DNA from: UBA2334 sp049653005
GTDB lineage: Bacteria > Pseudomonadota > Gammaproteobacteria > Burkholderiales > Burkholderiaceae_C
Length of the DNA stretch: 64,000 nucleotides
Assembly (NCBI GenBank): GCA_049653005.1
Contig: JBASFL010000028.1
Coordinates: forward strand, 62,001-126,000
Direction of reading: 5' to 3'
The first letter of the stretch is position 1; the number at the start of each line of letters is the position of its first letter. The position numbers were made by a program, and so were the translations under genes. The notes under the pieces are model-generated. The model did not search any database and was not told the origin of the DNA. It worked only from the letters and a program-made list of their open reading frames with translations. Of the stretch, positions 24,275 to 32,555 are shown in pieces.

Positions 24275-25819
24275 TTATTTCTTCTCTTCCAACGACTCGC
24301 GCAAGGCCTTTTCGGCATCGCTGCCGGATGCCTCGGTGTCGTCTTGCTTCAGCGCGTCCAGGTCTGCCGCCGCGTTGTCATCATCGGAGGCTGGGGCGTC
24401 GTCACCGGCAGGCATCTCGATCTGAATATTTTCCACATCCAGCACCTCGGGTTTGTCCAAGAAGGATGTGACGGTTTCGGGCACAAAGATCACCACCGCC
24501 ACCAAGATGAGCTGCATGATGACCCAAGGGATCGAGCCCATGTAGATGTCGCTCGATTTGATGGGCACCGGGATGCGCTTCTCTTTGAACAGCGTGTCTG
24601 AGATTCCACGCAAATAGAACAACGCAAACCCGAAGGGGGGGTGCATGAAGCTGGTTTGCATGTTCACGCACAGCAACACACCGAACCAAATCAGGTCAAT
24701 GCCCATTTTTTCGGCCACGGGGGCCAACATGGGCACGATGATGAAAGCAATTTCAAAGAAGTCGAGGAAGAAGGCGAGGAAGAACACAAAAATGTTCACC
24801 ACGATCAAGAAACCCAACTGACCGCCGGGCAGACCGGTCAGCAAATGTTCCACCCATTTCGCGCCGTCCACACCTTGAAATACCATCGAGAACACGCGCG
24901 AACCGATCAAGATGAACACCACCATTGCCGTCAGTCGCATGGTGCCTGTCATGGCTTCCCACAGCAGGCCTTTGCTCAGGCGCTTGTGGATAGCGGCCAG
25001 GATCAGCGCGCCAACGCAACCCATTGCACCGGCTTCGGTTGGGGTGGCAATCGCCACATCCAAGCCTGGCAACCCCCCCATGGACCCCAGCACGGCGAAA
25101 ATAAGGACGGCTGACGGAATGATGCCCCGCAGGCATTTGGCCCACAGCGCCCAACCGTTCAGGGTGCGGGCCTCAATCGGGACACCGGGCAGGAAGTTGG
25201 GCTTGATGCGGGTCAGCAAGAAGGTGTAAAGCGCAAAAATCAGCACCTGCAAAATCGAGGGGCCCCAAGCGCCTTTGTACATGTCACCCACCGAGCGGCC
25301 CAGCTGGTCGGCCAGCACCACCAGCACCAAAGAGGGAGGCACCAGCTGTGTGATGGTGCCCGATGCGGCCAACACACCCGTGGCGTAGCGCATGTTGTAG
25401 CCGTAGCGGATCATCACGGGCAGCGAAATCAGCGCCATGGCAATCACCTGACCAGCCACGGTGCCCGTGATGGCACCCAAGATGAAGCCCACAATGATCA
25501 CGGAATAGCCCAGGCCCCCTCGCATGGGGCCAAACAGCTGACCCATGGAGTCCAGCATGTCCTCTGCAAGGCCGCACTTCTCCAGGATGGCGCCCATGAA
25601 CGTGAAGAAGGGAATGGCCAACAACAGGTCGTTGGACAAAATGCCAAAAATGTTCAGTGGCAGGTTGGACATGAAAGTGGCCGGAAACCAGCCCATCTCA
25701 ATGGCGTAGAAGCCGCTGGCCAAACCCAGGGCTCCCAGCGAAAAGGCCACCGGGAATCCAATGAGCATGATGAATACCAGGCCCGCAAACATCAGCGGTG
25801 GAAAATTTTCCAAAGTCAT
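24275..25819 (-). CDS. dctM: TRAP transporter large permease
   Basis: 514-residue inner-membrane protein with about 12-13 helices that forms the ion-coupled channel of the TRAP carrier. Family features are the start FPPLMFAGLVFIMLIGFPVAFSLGALGL, GLGYSVIIVGFILGAITGTVAG, and EAGAMGCVGALILA. The last 60 or so residues are unusual for DctM: an acidic, Asp/Ala-rich tail (GDDAPASDDDNAAADLDAL and onward) ending EKALRESLEEKK, probably cytoplasmic. It lies 40 bp downstream of dctQ. The likely binding protein is the convergent dctP at 22546. Confidence 0.92.
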   Translation of the reverse strand: MTLENFPPLMFAGLVFIMLIGFPVAFSLGALGLASGFYAIEMGWFPATFMSNLPLNIFGILSNDLLLAIPFFTFMGAILEKCGLAEDMLDSMGQLFGPMRGGLGYSVIIVGFILGAITGTVAGQVIAMALISLPVMIRYGYNMRYATGVLAASGTITQLVPPSLVLVVLADQLGRSVGDMYKGAWGPSILQVLIFALYTFLLTRIKPNFLPGVPIEARTLNGWALWAKCLRGIIPSAVLIFAVLGSMGGLPGLDVAIATPTEAGAMGCVGALILAAIHKRLSKGLLWEAMTGTMRLTAMVVFILIGSRVFSMVFQGVDGAKWVEHLLTGLPGGQLGFLIVVNIFVFFLAFFLDFFEIAFIIVPMLAPVAEKMGIDLIWFGVLLCVNMQTSFMHPPFGFALFYLRGISDTLFKEKRIPVPIKSSDIYMGSIPWVIMQLILVAVVIFVPETVTSFLDKPEVLDVENIQIEMPAGDDAPASDDDNAAADLDALKQDDTEASGSDAEKALRESLEEKK

Positions 25820-25859
25820 GGGTTTCTTTCTTTTGTTCTGTGGATGTCAGCGGTGGGGG

Positions 25860-26402
25860 TCATTGCAGGGGCTTTTCGTAGTGCGTGTCGAGTTTGATCA
25901 CGCCAGCCAAAAACAGAACGCGTTTGATGGTTTCGGCCAATCCCTGGACAAACATCAAACCAAAGCCCACCGGTAACAGCAACATGGCTGGCCAGCGGAT
26001 CAGGCCACCGGAGTTGCTGGACATTTCCCCTGACAGGTACATCTTCATGAAAAGGGGCCAGCTCAGGTGCACCATCAGGGCACACAGCGGCATCAGGAAA
26101 AACACCAAACCAAAAATGTCCACCCACACAGGGCCTTGGCGTTTGAGCTTGCCGTAGATGATGTCCACGCGCACGTGTTCATTCACTTTCAGCACATAGG
26201 GCCCACCAAACATCACGGTGGCCGCAAACAGGTACCACTGGATTTCAAGCCAGCCGTTGGACGTGATGTCCAACCCGTAGCGCACGAACGCGTTGCCAGC
26301 GGAAATCATGGCGGCCGACATCACGGCAATGGCCGCAACGTGGCCCAATTTGTCAGCCACCCAGTCGATGGCGTGCAAGATTTTCAAAAGCAGTTGTAAC
26401 AA
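25860..26402 (-). CDS. dctQ: TRAP transporter small permease
   Basis: 180-residue four-helix membrane protein. The family pattern is seen in AGNAFVRYGLDITSNGWLEIQWYLFAATVMFGGPYVLKVNEHVRVDI, and the fourth helix is around residues 140-158. It links the binding protein to the large permease DctM encoded immediately downstream. The loop SGEMSSNSGGLIRWPAMLLLPVGF is also typical. There is a good AAGGGGAA site before the ATG at 26402. Confidence 0.9.
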   Translation of the reverse strand: MLQLLLKILHAIDWVADKLGHVAAIAVMSAAMISAGNAFVRYGLDITSNGWLEIQWYLFAATVMFGGPYVLKVNEHVRVDIIYGKLKRQGPVWVDIFGLVFFLMPLCALMVHLSWPLFMKMYLSGEMSSNSGGLIRWPAMLLLPVGFGLMFVQGLAETIKRVLFLAGVIKLDTHYEKPLQ

Positions 26403-26770
26403 GGGGAACTCCTGGGGTCAAAGCGCAGCCCGAGCGGGCCGCAGAGCGCTGCCGGATTATCGGCGTGGGCTTTTGGCAGGGGGTGGGGTGGGCATGAGGG
26501 CTAACCCTTGAAGTGCTGTGTTTCAAGGGGTGTTGTTGGGAATATGTCAGGCAGGTCTGCCAGCCGATCCCTGTTGATCAGTGCCTCCCGACGCCTCGCC
26601 GGTTTAGACTCGCGTGCTTGTTTGGCTGAACCCTTGAATGGGTTCAAAGACGGGTGCTCGGTGCCCCCGGGCATGGCCATGAACCCGCCAGCCACAGGCG
26701 CTGTTGGCGCCCAGTTTCACCTGGGGCATGACCCGCATCGAGAAAGCTTTGTCGCCACACCACATCCACC
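26403..26770. other. intergenic region between dctQ and the antiporter gene (368 bp)
   Basis: No convincing gene. The left part must hold the dctQM promoter. The sequence CCTTGAA(9 bases)TTCAAGG at 26506-26528 is a perfect hairpin. The right part (about 26630-26730) folds on paper into several stems and is listed separately as a possible RNA leader. A short open frame at 26508-26774 has no family features. Confidence 0.6.
26635..26727 (+). promoter_or_regulatory. candidate structured 5' leader of the Na+/H+ antiporter gene
   Basis: GGGTTC (26640-26645) pairs with GAACCC (26681-26686) to close a region with further GC-rich pairing. Then GGCGC/GCGCC (26697-26701 with 26707-26711) and CCCAG/CTGGG (26710-26714 with 26721-26725) overlap, so they exclude each other. 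Such alternate stems before an ion antiporter suggest a riboswitch-like leader, but I cannot assign a known class. Confidence 0.35.
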
Positions 26771-28036
26771 ATGAGCACGCCCACCACCCTTGAGTTTGTT
26801 GCCGCCTCGCTGTTCGCGCTGGCGTTGATTCACACGTTTTCTACCAAATTCTTCGAGCATTTGGCGCACACCCGGCCTGCCCACGCAGGTGTGTGGCACT
26901 TGCTCGCCGAGGTGGAAATTGTGTTCGGTGTGTGGGCCATGGTGCTGGTGGTGGTCATGGGGTTGATGTCGGGTTTTGCAGCTGCCACCCAATACCTGGA
27001 CAGCCGCAATTTCACCGAGCCGCTGTTCGTTTTTGTCATCATGGTCGTGGCGGCCAGCAAGCCCGTGCTCCAGGTGTCCTCCATGGCCGTTCGGGGCTTG
27101 GTGCGGATGCTTCCCTTCAACCCCAGCATGACCTTTTTCTTCGTGGTGTTGGGTGTGGTGCCGCTGTTGGGCTCCTTCATCACCGAGCCCGCAGCGATGA
27201 CCCTGGCTGCATTGCTGATGAAGGACAGCGTGTTTGCCAAGGCCTCGCGCAAGCTGCAATACGGGGCGCTGGGTGTGTTGTTTGTCAATGTCTCCATCGG
27301 CGGCACCCTGACGCCTTTTGCCGCCCCCCCTGTGTTGATGGTGGCTGCGAAATGGAACCTTGACACGGTGTACATGCTGACCCATGTGGGCTGGAAGGCC
27401 GCAGTGGCCGTGTTCATCAATGCGGCAGTGTTGACCGCCCTGTTTTCAAAAGAACTCCGGCGGTTCACGGCCCAGACGCAGTCGCCATACACAGGCGTGC
27501 CTGTCTGGATGGTGGCCGTTCACATCGGGTTTTTGGCGGCCATCGTCACGTTGGCCCACCACCCAGCGGCGTTTGTCGGCATATTTTTGCTGTTCATGGG
27601 CGTGGCGCAAGCCTACCCAGCCTTTCAGGAAAACCGATTGATCCTCCGCGAGGGGTTGCTGGTGGCGTTCTTCCTGGGGGGGCTCGTCGTGCTCGGGGGC
27701 ATGCAACAGTGGTGGCTCCAGCCCTTGCTGTTGACCATGAATGAAACCACGGTGTACTTCGGTGCCACGGCGTTGACGGCCATCACCGACAACGCGGCAT
27801 TGACTTACCTGGCCTCTTTGGTGGACGGCTTGACGCCAGAATTCAAATACGCGGTATTAACAGGGGCTGTCACGGGCGGGGGTTTGACCATCATCGCCAA
27901 TGCCCCGAACCCGGCTGGCGCCGCGATTCTCAAAAGCACCTTTCACGAAGGTGCCATTTCTCCCCTGAGCCTGTTTTTGGGCGCACTGGGCCCCACGCTG
28001 GTCGCCGTTTTGTGCTTCCGGCTGCTGCCCATGTGA
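26771..28036 (+). CDS. putative Na+/H+ antiporter (Na_H_antiport_3-like membrane protein)
   Basis: 421-residue polytopic membrane protein with about 11-12 helices. Conserved-looking stretches include FSTKFFEHLAHTRPAHAGVWHLLAEVEIVFG, GSFITEPAAMTLAALLMKD, FVNVSIGGTLTPFAAPPVLMVAAKW and LTAITDNAALTYLASLVDG, with acidic residues inside helices as expected for cation/proton exchange. It matches the putative Na+/H+ antiporter family known from many Gram-negatives; direct transport data are scarce. The ATG at 26771 directly follows a structured-looking leader. dut follows 19 bp downstream. Confidence 0.78.
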   Translation: MSTPTTLEFVAASLFALALIHTFSTKFFEHLAHTRPAHAGVWHLLAEVEIVFGVWAMVLVVVMGLMSGFAAATQYLDSRNFTEPLFVFVIMVVAASKPVLQVSSMAVRGLVRMLPFNPSMTFFFVVLGVVPLLGSFITEPAAMTLAALLMKDSVFAKASRKLQYGALGVLFVNVSIGGTLTPFAAPPVLMVAAKWNLDTVYMLTHVGWKAAVAVFINAAVLTALFSKELRRFTAQTQSPYTGVPVWMVAVHIGFLAAIVTLAHHPAAFVGIFLLFMGVAQAYPAFQENRLILREGLLVAFFLGGLVVLGGMQQWWLQPLLLTMNETTVYFGATALTAITDNAALTYLASLVDGLTPEFKYAVLTGAVTGGGLTIIANAPNPAGAAILKSTFHEGAISPLSLFLGALGPTLVAVLCFRLLPM

Positions 28037-28055
28037 ATGAATTGGCTTTCTGCAC

Positions 28056-28502
28056 ATGAACATCGAACTCAAAATCCTCGACGACCGCTTGCGTGACGCC
28101 ATGCCCACCTATGCCACTCCCGGCAGCGCAGGTTTGGACTTGCGGGCCTGCCTGGCCGAGCCCTTGATGCTGGCCCCCAACGCCTGGCAGCTGGTGCCCA
28201 CCGGCATGGCCCTCTACCTGAAAGACCCTGGCTATGCCGCCATGATCCTGCCGCGGTCGGGGCTGGGCCACAAACACGGCATCGTGCTGGGCAACCTGGT
28301 GGGGCTGATTGACAGCGACTACCAGGGGCAATTGATGGTCAGCGCCTGGAACCGCAGCGACGTGCCCTACACCCTGCAGCCCATGGAGCGCTTGGCCCAG
28401 TTGGTGATCGTGCCCGTGGTGCAGGCCACTTTCACCCTGGTGGACGACTTTGCACCCACCCAGCGGGGTGTGGGTGGGTATGGCTCTACGGGCACCGCTT
28501 GA
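28056..28502 (+). CDS. dut: deoxyuridine triphosphate nucleotidohydrolase (dUTPase)
   Basis: 148-residue trimeric dUTPase that converts dUTP to dUMP, keeping uracil out of DNA and feeding dTMP synthesis. All five family motifs are visible: PGSAGLDLRA, the PRSGLGHKHGI loop, GLIDSDYQG with its catalytic Asp, ERLAQLVI, and the Gly-rich RGVGGYGSTG tail. It starts 19 bp after the antiporter gene. A dispersed-repeat copy follows it. Confidence 0.96.
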   Translation: MNIELKILDDRLRDAMPTYATPGSAGLDLRACLAEPLMLAPNAWQLVPTGMALYLKDPGYAAMILPRSGLGHKHGIVLGNLVGLIDSDYQGQLMVSAWNRSDVPYTLQPMERLAQLVIVPVVQATFTLVDDFAPTQRGVGGYGSTGTA

Positions 28503-28512
28503 CTGACGAATT

Positions 28513-28554
28513 CAATAGCAAACTGTTGAATATCAATAAGCGCTGGATGCCAAT
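28513..28554 (-). repeat. dispersed GCGCTTG repeat, copy 3 (reverse)
   Basis: Read on the minus strand: TTGGCATCCAGCGCTTATTG, then ATATTCAACAGTTTGCTATTG. It lies between the convergent dut and slyD genes and ends at the slyD stop codon. Confidence 0.75.
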
Positions 28555-29109
28555 CTAATGCAATAAATGGCCTGGGTGGTCGTGGCCGTGCGCGTGTGCA
28601 TCCCCCTGGTGTTCAGATGGCAGGTGCAGTTTGAAAAAGCCGGTGCCCAGCGTGCCCAGCCCAATTTCCTCCAACGTGGCTTCGCGCACCGCGTGAACCT
28701 TCAGGTCCAGCCGCAGGGCAATGCCGGCCAACGGGTGGTTGGCATCCATCACCACGTGTTCTGGGTAAATCTCGCTCACGAAGTACAGCAGGTCGCTGGG
28801 TGCGTTGGGGTTGCCACCGGGCGGCAGGCCTTCGAACGCCATGCCTTCCTCCAGCTCTGCCGGGAACAGGTTGCGCGGCTCCAGGAACATCAGCTGGTCG
28901 TTGAAGTCGCCAAACGCATCTTCAGGCTCCAGCTGCAACAACACGCGGTCGCCCGCGGCTTTGCCCATCAAGGCCTCTTCCAGCTTGGCCAGCAGGTCGT
29001 CCCCGCCCACCAAAAATTCCACGGGTTCGTCCAATTGGTCCAGTGTTTCGCCCAGGGTGTCTTTCAGCGTCCAGGTCAGGGCGGCGACGCATTGCTCGGT
29101 GATTTTCAT
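28555..29109 (-). CDS. slyD: SlyD-like FKBP-type peptidyl-prolyl isomerase
   Basis: 184 residues. The FKBP half begins MKITEQCVAALTWTLKDTLGETLD, and the insert-in-flap region holds ALMGKAAGDRVLLQLEPEDAFGDFNDQL, as in SlyD/FkpB chaperone-isomerases. The C-terminus is His-rich (HQGDAHAHGHDHPGH), a shorter form of the nickel-binding tail of E. coli SlyD. The longer frame to 29151 overlaps the divergent roxA start, so the ATG at 29109 is preferred. Only 14 bp separate the two divergent start codons. Confidence 0.9.
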   Translation of the reverse strand: MKITEQCVAALTWTLKDTLGETLDQLDEPVEFLVGGDDLLAKLEEALMGKAAGDRVLLQLEPEDAFGDFNDQLMFLEPRNLFPAELEEGMAFEGLPPGGNPNAPSDLLYFVSEIYPEHVVMDANHPLAGIALRLDLKVHAVREATLEEIGLGTLGTGFFKLHLPSEHQGDAHAHGHDHPGHLLH

Positions 29110-29123
29110 CGGACAATTGTCCC

Positions 29124-30326
29124 ATGACCCGTTTACCCAAAGCCCTCCCAACCCCGTCTGCCCCTTCTGCTGTGGACACGCCTCTCACCCTGTTGGGTGG
29201 GCTGACCGCCCAGCAATTCATGAAAAAGCACTGGCAAAAAAAGCCACTGCTGGTGCGTGGTGCCATTCCCGGTTTCAAACCCTTGCTTACGCGGCCGCAG
29301 CTGTTTGATTTGTCCTCGCGCGACGAAGTGGAGTCGCGCCTGATCGTGCAAACGCTGGCCCAGGCCACTGGCAAATCCAAGAAAAAAGCGGTAGGCCCTG
29401 CCTGGACCCTGGGCCATGGGCCGTTCAAAAAAGGGGCCTTTCCGCCCATCGACCAACCCGGCTGGACCCTGCTGGTGCAAGGGGTGGATTTGCACGACGA
29501 TGCGCTGCACCAGCTCCTCAACCGCTTCCGTTTCGTGCCCGATGCGCGGCTGGACGACCTGATGATTTCCTGGGCCAGCGAAGGCGGTGGCGTGGGGCCG
29601 CACTTTGACAGCTACGACGTGTTTTTGCTGCAGGCCTCCGGCAAACGCCACTGGCGCATCGGCCGACAGAAAGACCTCAGCCTGCAGCCCGATGTGCCCC
29701 TGAAAATTCTGACGAATTTCGTGCCCGAAGAAGAACACGTGCTGGAAGCCGGCGACATGCTTTACCTACCCCCCCGCTGGGCCCACGACGGTATCGCGGT
29801 GGGCGAGGGTTGCATGACCTATTCCATGGGTTTTCGCGTGCCCCAGCGCGCCAGCCTGGCATCCGAATTGGCCTTGCGCATGACCGATGCGTTTGAAGAC
29901 GCCACCCTGTACAAAGACGCGTCGCAACCCGCCACCGACACACCGGCGCTCATTCCCGACACCTTGCACGCTTTTGCCCAAGACGCGTTGGAGCGGCTGC
30001 TGTCCGACCGGGCATCTTTGGCCTGTGCGCTGGGCGAGGTGATGACCGACCCCAAGCCCAAAGTCTGGTTCGACGAGCCCGAGGCCGACTGGACCGGGGC
30101 CCCCCTGCGCCTGGACCGCCGCACCCGCATGATGTACGACGAACAGCACATCTACATCAACGGCGACAGCTTCCGCGCGGGCGGGGCCGATGCCCGCCTG
30201 ATGCGCCGCCTGGCCGACCAGCGTGTGTTGGGGGCCGCCGATCTGGCACGAGCCAGCGCCGCCGCCCGTGAATTGCTGGCCGATTGGCACAGCGCGGGCT
30301 GGGTGTTGGAAACCGCCGTTGACTGA
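29124..30326 (+). CDS. roxA: ribosomal protein L16 arginine hydroxylase (RoxA/YcfD-type JmjC oxygenase)
   Basis: 400-residue Fe(II)/2-oxoglutarate oxygenase of the cupin JmjC group. In E. coli YcfD hydroxylates an arginine of ribosomal protein L16. Iron ligands are His160, Asp162 (PHFDSYDV) and His221 (RWAHDG). The N-terminal FMKKHWQKKPLLVRGAI and the C-terminal winged-helix region with MYDEQHIYINGDSF are family hallmarks. It faces slyD across 14 bp, and a hypothetical gene overlaps or abuts its stop. Confidence 0.92.
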   Translation: MTRLPKALPTPSAPSAVDTPLTLLGGLTAQQFMKKHWQKKPLLVRGAIPGFKPLLTRPQLFDLSSRDEVESRLIVQTLAQATGKSKKKAVGPAWTLGHGPFKKGAFPPIDQPGWTLLVQGVDLHDDALHQLLNRFRFVPDARLDDLMISWASEGGGVGPHFDSYDVFLLQASGKRHWRIGRQKDLSLQPDVPLKILTNFVPEEEHVLEAGDMLYLPPRWAHDGIAVGEGCMTYSMGFRVPQRASLASELALRMTDAFEDATLYKDASQPATDTPALIPDTLHAFAQDALERLLSDRASLACALGEVMTDPKPKVWFDEPEADWTGAPLRLDRRTRMMYDEQHIYINGDSFRAGGADARLMRRLADQRVLGAADLARASAAARELLADWHSAGWVLETAVD

Positions 30327-30330
30327 GCCC

Positions 30331-30840
30331 GTGCCCGACCAGGTGTTGCCCCGCACCCCCGGCGTGCCGCTGGGGCGGCACGAGGGCCGGGTGGCATTTG
30401 CCGACCTGGTGCGCCAAACCATTGCCGTGGCAGATGCCCAAGGCTGGCGCGAATGGTGGTGGTGCGACGCCGACTTTGCCGATTGGCCATTGGGTGAGCG
30501 CGCGGTGATCGAATCGCTGGAGCGTTGGGTGGGGCAGGGACGCAAGCTGCACCTGCTGTCCCGCGACTTCCGTGCCCTGCGCCAAGCCCATGCCCGCTTT
30601 GTGCCCTGGCGCGTGCGGTGGGACCACTGCATCGAAGCCAAGGCGTGCCCCAGTGCCCCCGTGGACGATTTCCCTTCAGGCATGTGGATGCCCACCGCCT
30701 GTTGGACGCGCATTGACCCCGTTCGCAGCGTCGCGGTGGCCACCGACGAGCCTCAGCGGCGTGTGGGTTTTCAGCAATGTTTGCAGGGTTGGTGGGCCAA
30801 AGCCACCCCTGCCTTTCCTGCCAGCACACTGGGGCTCTGA
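30331..30840 (+). CDS. conserved hypothetical protein after roxA
   Basis: 169 residues from the GTG at 30331; a TTG at 30319 that overlaps the roxA stop would add four residues and is equally plausible. It is Trp-rich (REWWWCDADFADWPLGE, GMWMPTACWTR) with a PLD-like look in ALERWVGQGRKLHLLSRDF-type sequence, but no full catalytic motif. It is cytoplasmic, without a signal or membrane helix. The tight spacing suggests co-expression with roxA. I do not recognise a function. Confidence 0.65.
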   Translation: MPDQVLPRTPGVPLGRHEGRVAFADLVRQTIAVADAQGWREWWWCDADFADWPLGERAVIESLERWVGQGRKLHLLSRDFRALRQAHARFVPWRVRWDHCIEAKACPSAPVDDFPSGMWMPTACWTRIDPVRSVAVATDEPQRRVGFQQCLQGWWAKATPAFPASTLGL

Positions 30841-31033
30841 AGCCCGTGCGCCCCAAGCGCACCCTTTTGGATACATTTCGCATCAAATTCGGGCGTATAT
30901 CCGACAAGGGTTTTCAGAGTTGACAAATTTTGAAATACACTTGCCAGCGATCTGCTCAGCCTGATCCCTGCGCCGCCCCAAGTTGTTTGGGCCGACCGCT
31001 TCGATTGTCAAACCCTCTCTATTTGGACTCACC

Positions 31034-31279
31034 ATGAACAAGAATCTGTTGATCGCTGGCCTGTTGGCCGCTGCTGCCGCCCTGACCGCTTGCGGCAAAA
31101 AAGAAGAAGCACCTGCACCTGCTCCCGCAGCAGCACCCGCACCTGCTGCTGAGCCAGCAGCCCCTGCCGCCGCAGCACCTGCTGCCGCGCCTGCCGCTGA
31201 CGCAGCAGCTCCCGCCGCCGCAGCCCCCGCTGCTGCCGCACCTGCCGCCGAGCAAAAGCCTGAAGAAAAGAAGCAGTGA
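31034..31279 (+). CDS. small Ala/Pro-rich lipoprotein
   Basis: 81 residues. A signal peptide with the lipobox LTAC is followed by GKKEE and then a low-complexity tract of APAPA/AAPAA repeats up to a charged EQKPEEKKQ tail. It resembles short alanine-proline lipoproteins found as single genes in Burkholderiales, possibly spanning part of the periplasm as a flexible linker. The function is unknown. It has its own long upstream gap (193 bp) and a strong terminator, so it is likely monocistronic and well expressed. Confidence 0.75.
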   Translation: MNKNLLIAGLLAAAAALTACGKKEEAPAPAPAAAPAPAAEPAAPAAAAPAAAPAADAAAPAAAAPAAAAPAAEQKPEEKKQ

Positions 31280-31297
31280 TCCACTGTTGCTTCTCAG

Positions 31298-31333
31298 CAT
31301 GAAAAAAGCCGCTGCAAAGCGGCTTTTTTCATG
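31298..31333. terminator. strong bidirectional terminator after the small lipoprotein gene
   Basis: A perfect 16-bp inverted repeat (CATGAAAAAAGCCGCT and its complement) around the loop GCAA, with A6 and T6 in the outer stem. Confidence 0.92.
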
Positions 31334-31394
31334 GGGGCGAGAAACCCGGGCATTGCGGCTTCCCAGTGGCAGGGCCACGAAGGCCCGCCGGGTT

Positions 31395-32516
31395 TTATTG
31401 CAGGTCGTCTGACAAGATTTTCAGCACGCCTTGTGCCACGGCCGAGTTGTCGGGTTGGCCATCTGCCGTCAACACGCTCAAGGTGCTGAGGTTGCCAGCC
31501 GCCTTCACGGCCACCCGGTACTGTGCCGGTTTGGCGTCTTTTTTCGACGACTTGAACAGGTTGGCGAAGAAGCCGGTGTCTTTGCTCTCGGCCACCGGGG
31601 CCACGTAGCGCACGAAATACAGGCCTTGCGCGCGGTCGCGGTCTTCCACTGTGAAACCGGTGCGGTCAAGCGCCAGGCCCACGCGGCGCCAAGCGCGGTC
31701 GAAGTTTTCATCCAGCTCCACCGCACTTTGTCCGTTGGCGTTGACCAGGCGGGCTTTGGGTGGGGGCGCGCTGGCTGCCAGCTGGGCGGTGGCCTGTTCG
31801 GCGGTCACGCCCAGCTTCAACATCAGGCGACGCAAGAATTCGGCTTCCAGTTCTGGATCAGCGGCGCGGGGTTGCCACACGGTTTGGTCTTTGGCTGTGG
31901 TGCTGTAAACCTCTTGCATGCCCCGGTGGCTGATGTAAATCTCTGTTTCACCCGCCGATGTGCGTTCCACACGGGTGCGGAATTTGTCGCGTTCGCCGGT
32001 GGAATACAGGTTGTCGAACACCTTGCCGATGGTGTTGCGGATGAAGTCTTGGGGCAACTTGGCGCGGTTTTCAGCCCAGTCGGTTTCCATCAGCCCCAGG
32101 TTTTGTTGGTCCAGGGTCAGCACAAAGCCGCTGTCTTGCCAAAACCCCTTCAAAGGCTCCCACAGTTTGTCGGCCGGGCGTTTGACCACCAGCCAACGCT
32201 GGCTGCCCGCGCGTTCAATGCGCACATCTCCCGCTTCGTTGGTGGCGGTGGTTTTGGCCGCGCTGGTGGGGGCAGCGGTTTGGTAGCCGCTGGCCGTGAC
32301 CACGGCGTTGGGCATGGCGTAGCGGGTGTCGGCGCTGAGCTGCGTCAAATCCGGCGGAATTTCCAGCGAATTGACGCGTTTGGCGCTTTTGTAGTCCACC
32401 TTGTCTTCTTGCAGCACCGAGCAGCCGCTCAGGCCGACAGCGGCGCACACCAGCAGCACGGGCATGACCCGACCGCTTGGCGAAAGGACAGGGGAGGGGG
32501 TTTGGTTTGGGGTCAT
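31395..32516 (-). CDS. bamC: outer-membrane assembly lipoprotein BamC
   Basis: 373-residue lipoprotein of the BAM complex that inserts beta-barrel proteins. The lipobox is LSGCSVL near residue 32. The unstructured N-terminal segment KVDYKSAKRVNSLEIPPDLTQL is the BamC part that binds BamD. Two helix-grip domains follow, with GSQRWLVVKRPADKLWEPLKGFWQDSGF and WRRVGLALDRTGFTVEDRDRAQGLYFVRY. It lies 39 bp downstream of dapA, the usual dapA-bamC order of many proteobacteria. Confidence 0.93.
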   Translation of the reverse strand: MTPNQTPSPVLSPSGRVMPVLLVCAAVGLSGCSVLQEDKVDYKSAKRVNSLEIPPDLTQLSADTRYAMPNAVVTASGYQTAAPTSAAKTTATNEAGDVRIERAGSQRWLVVKRPADKLWEPLKGFWQDSGFVLTLDQQNLGLMETDWAENRAKLPQDFIRNTIGKVFDNLYSTGERDKFRTRVERTSAGETEIYISHRGMQEVYSTTAKDQTVWQPRAADPELEAEFLRRLMLKLGVTAEQATAQLAASAPPPKARLVNANGQSAVELDENFDRAWRRVGLALDRTGFTVEDRDRAQGLYFVRYVAPVAESKDTGFFANLFKSSKKDAKPAQYRVAVKAAGNLSTLSVLTADGQPDNSAVAQGVLKILSDDLQ

Positions 32517-32555
32517 GGGGGCAATCGGTGGCCGTGTGCGGTGGGCTGGGGTGGG

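Noticed and set aside
26508..26774. Short plus-strand open frame in the dctQ-antiporter gap
   Set aside because: No ribosome site, no recognisable motif, and it runs through the hairpins of the candidate leader.
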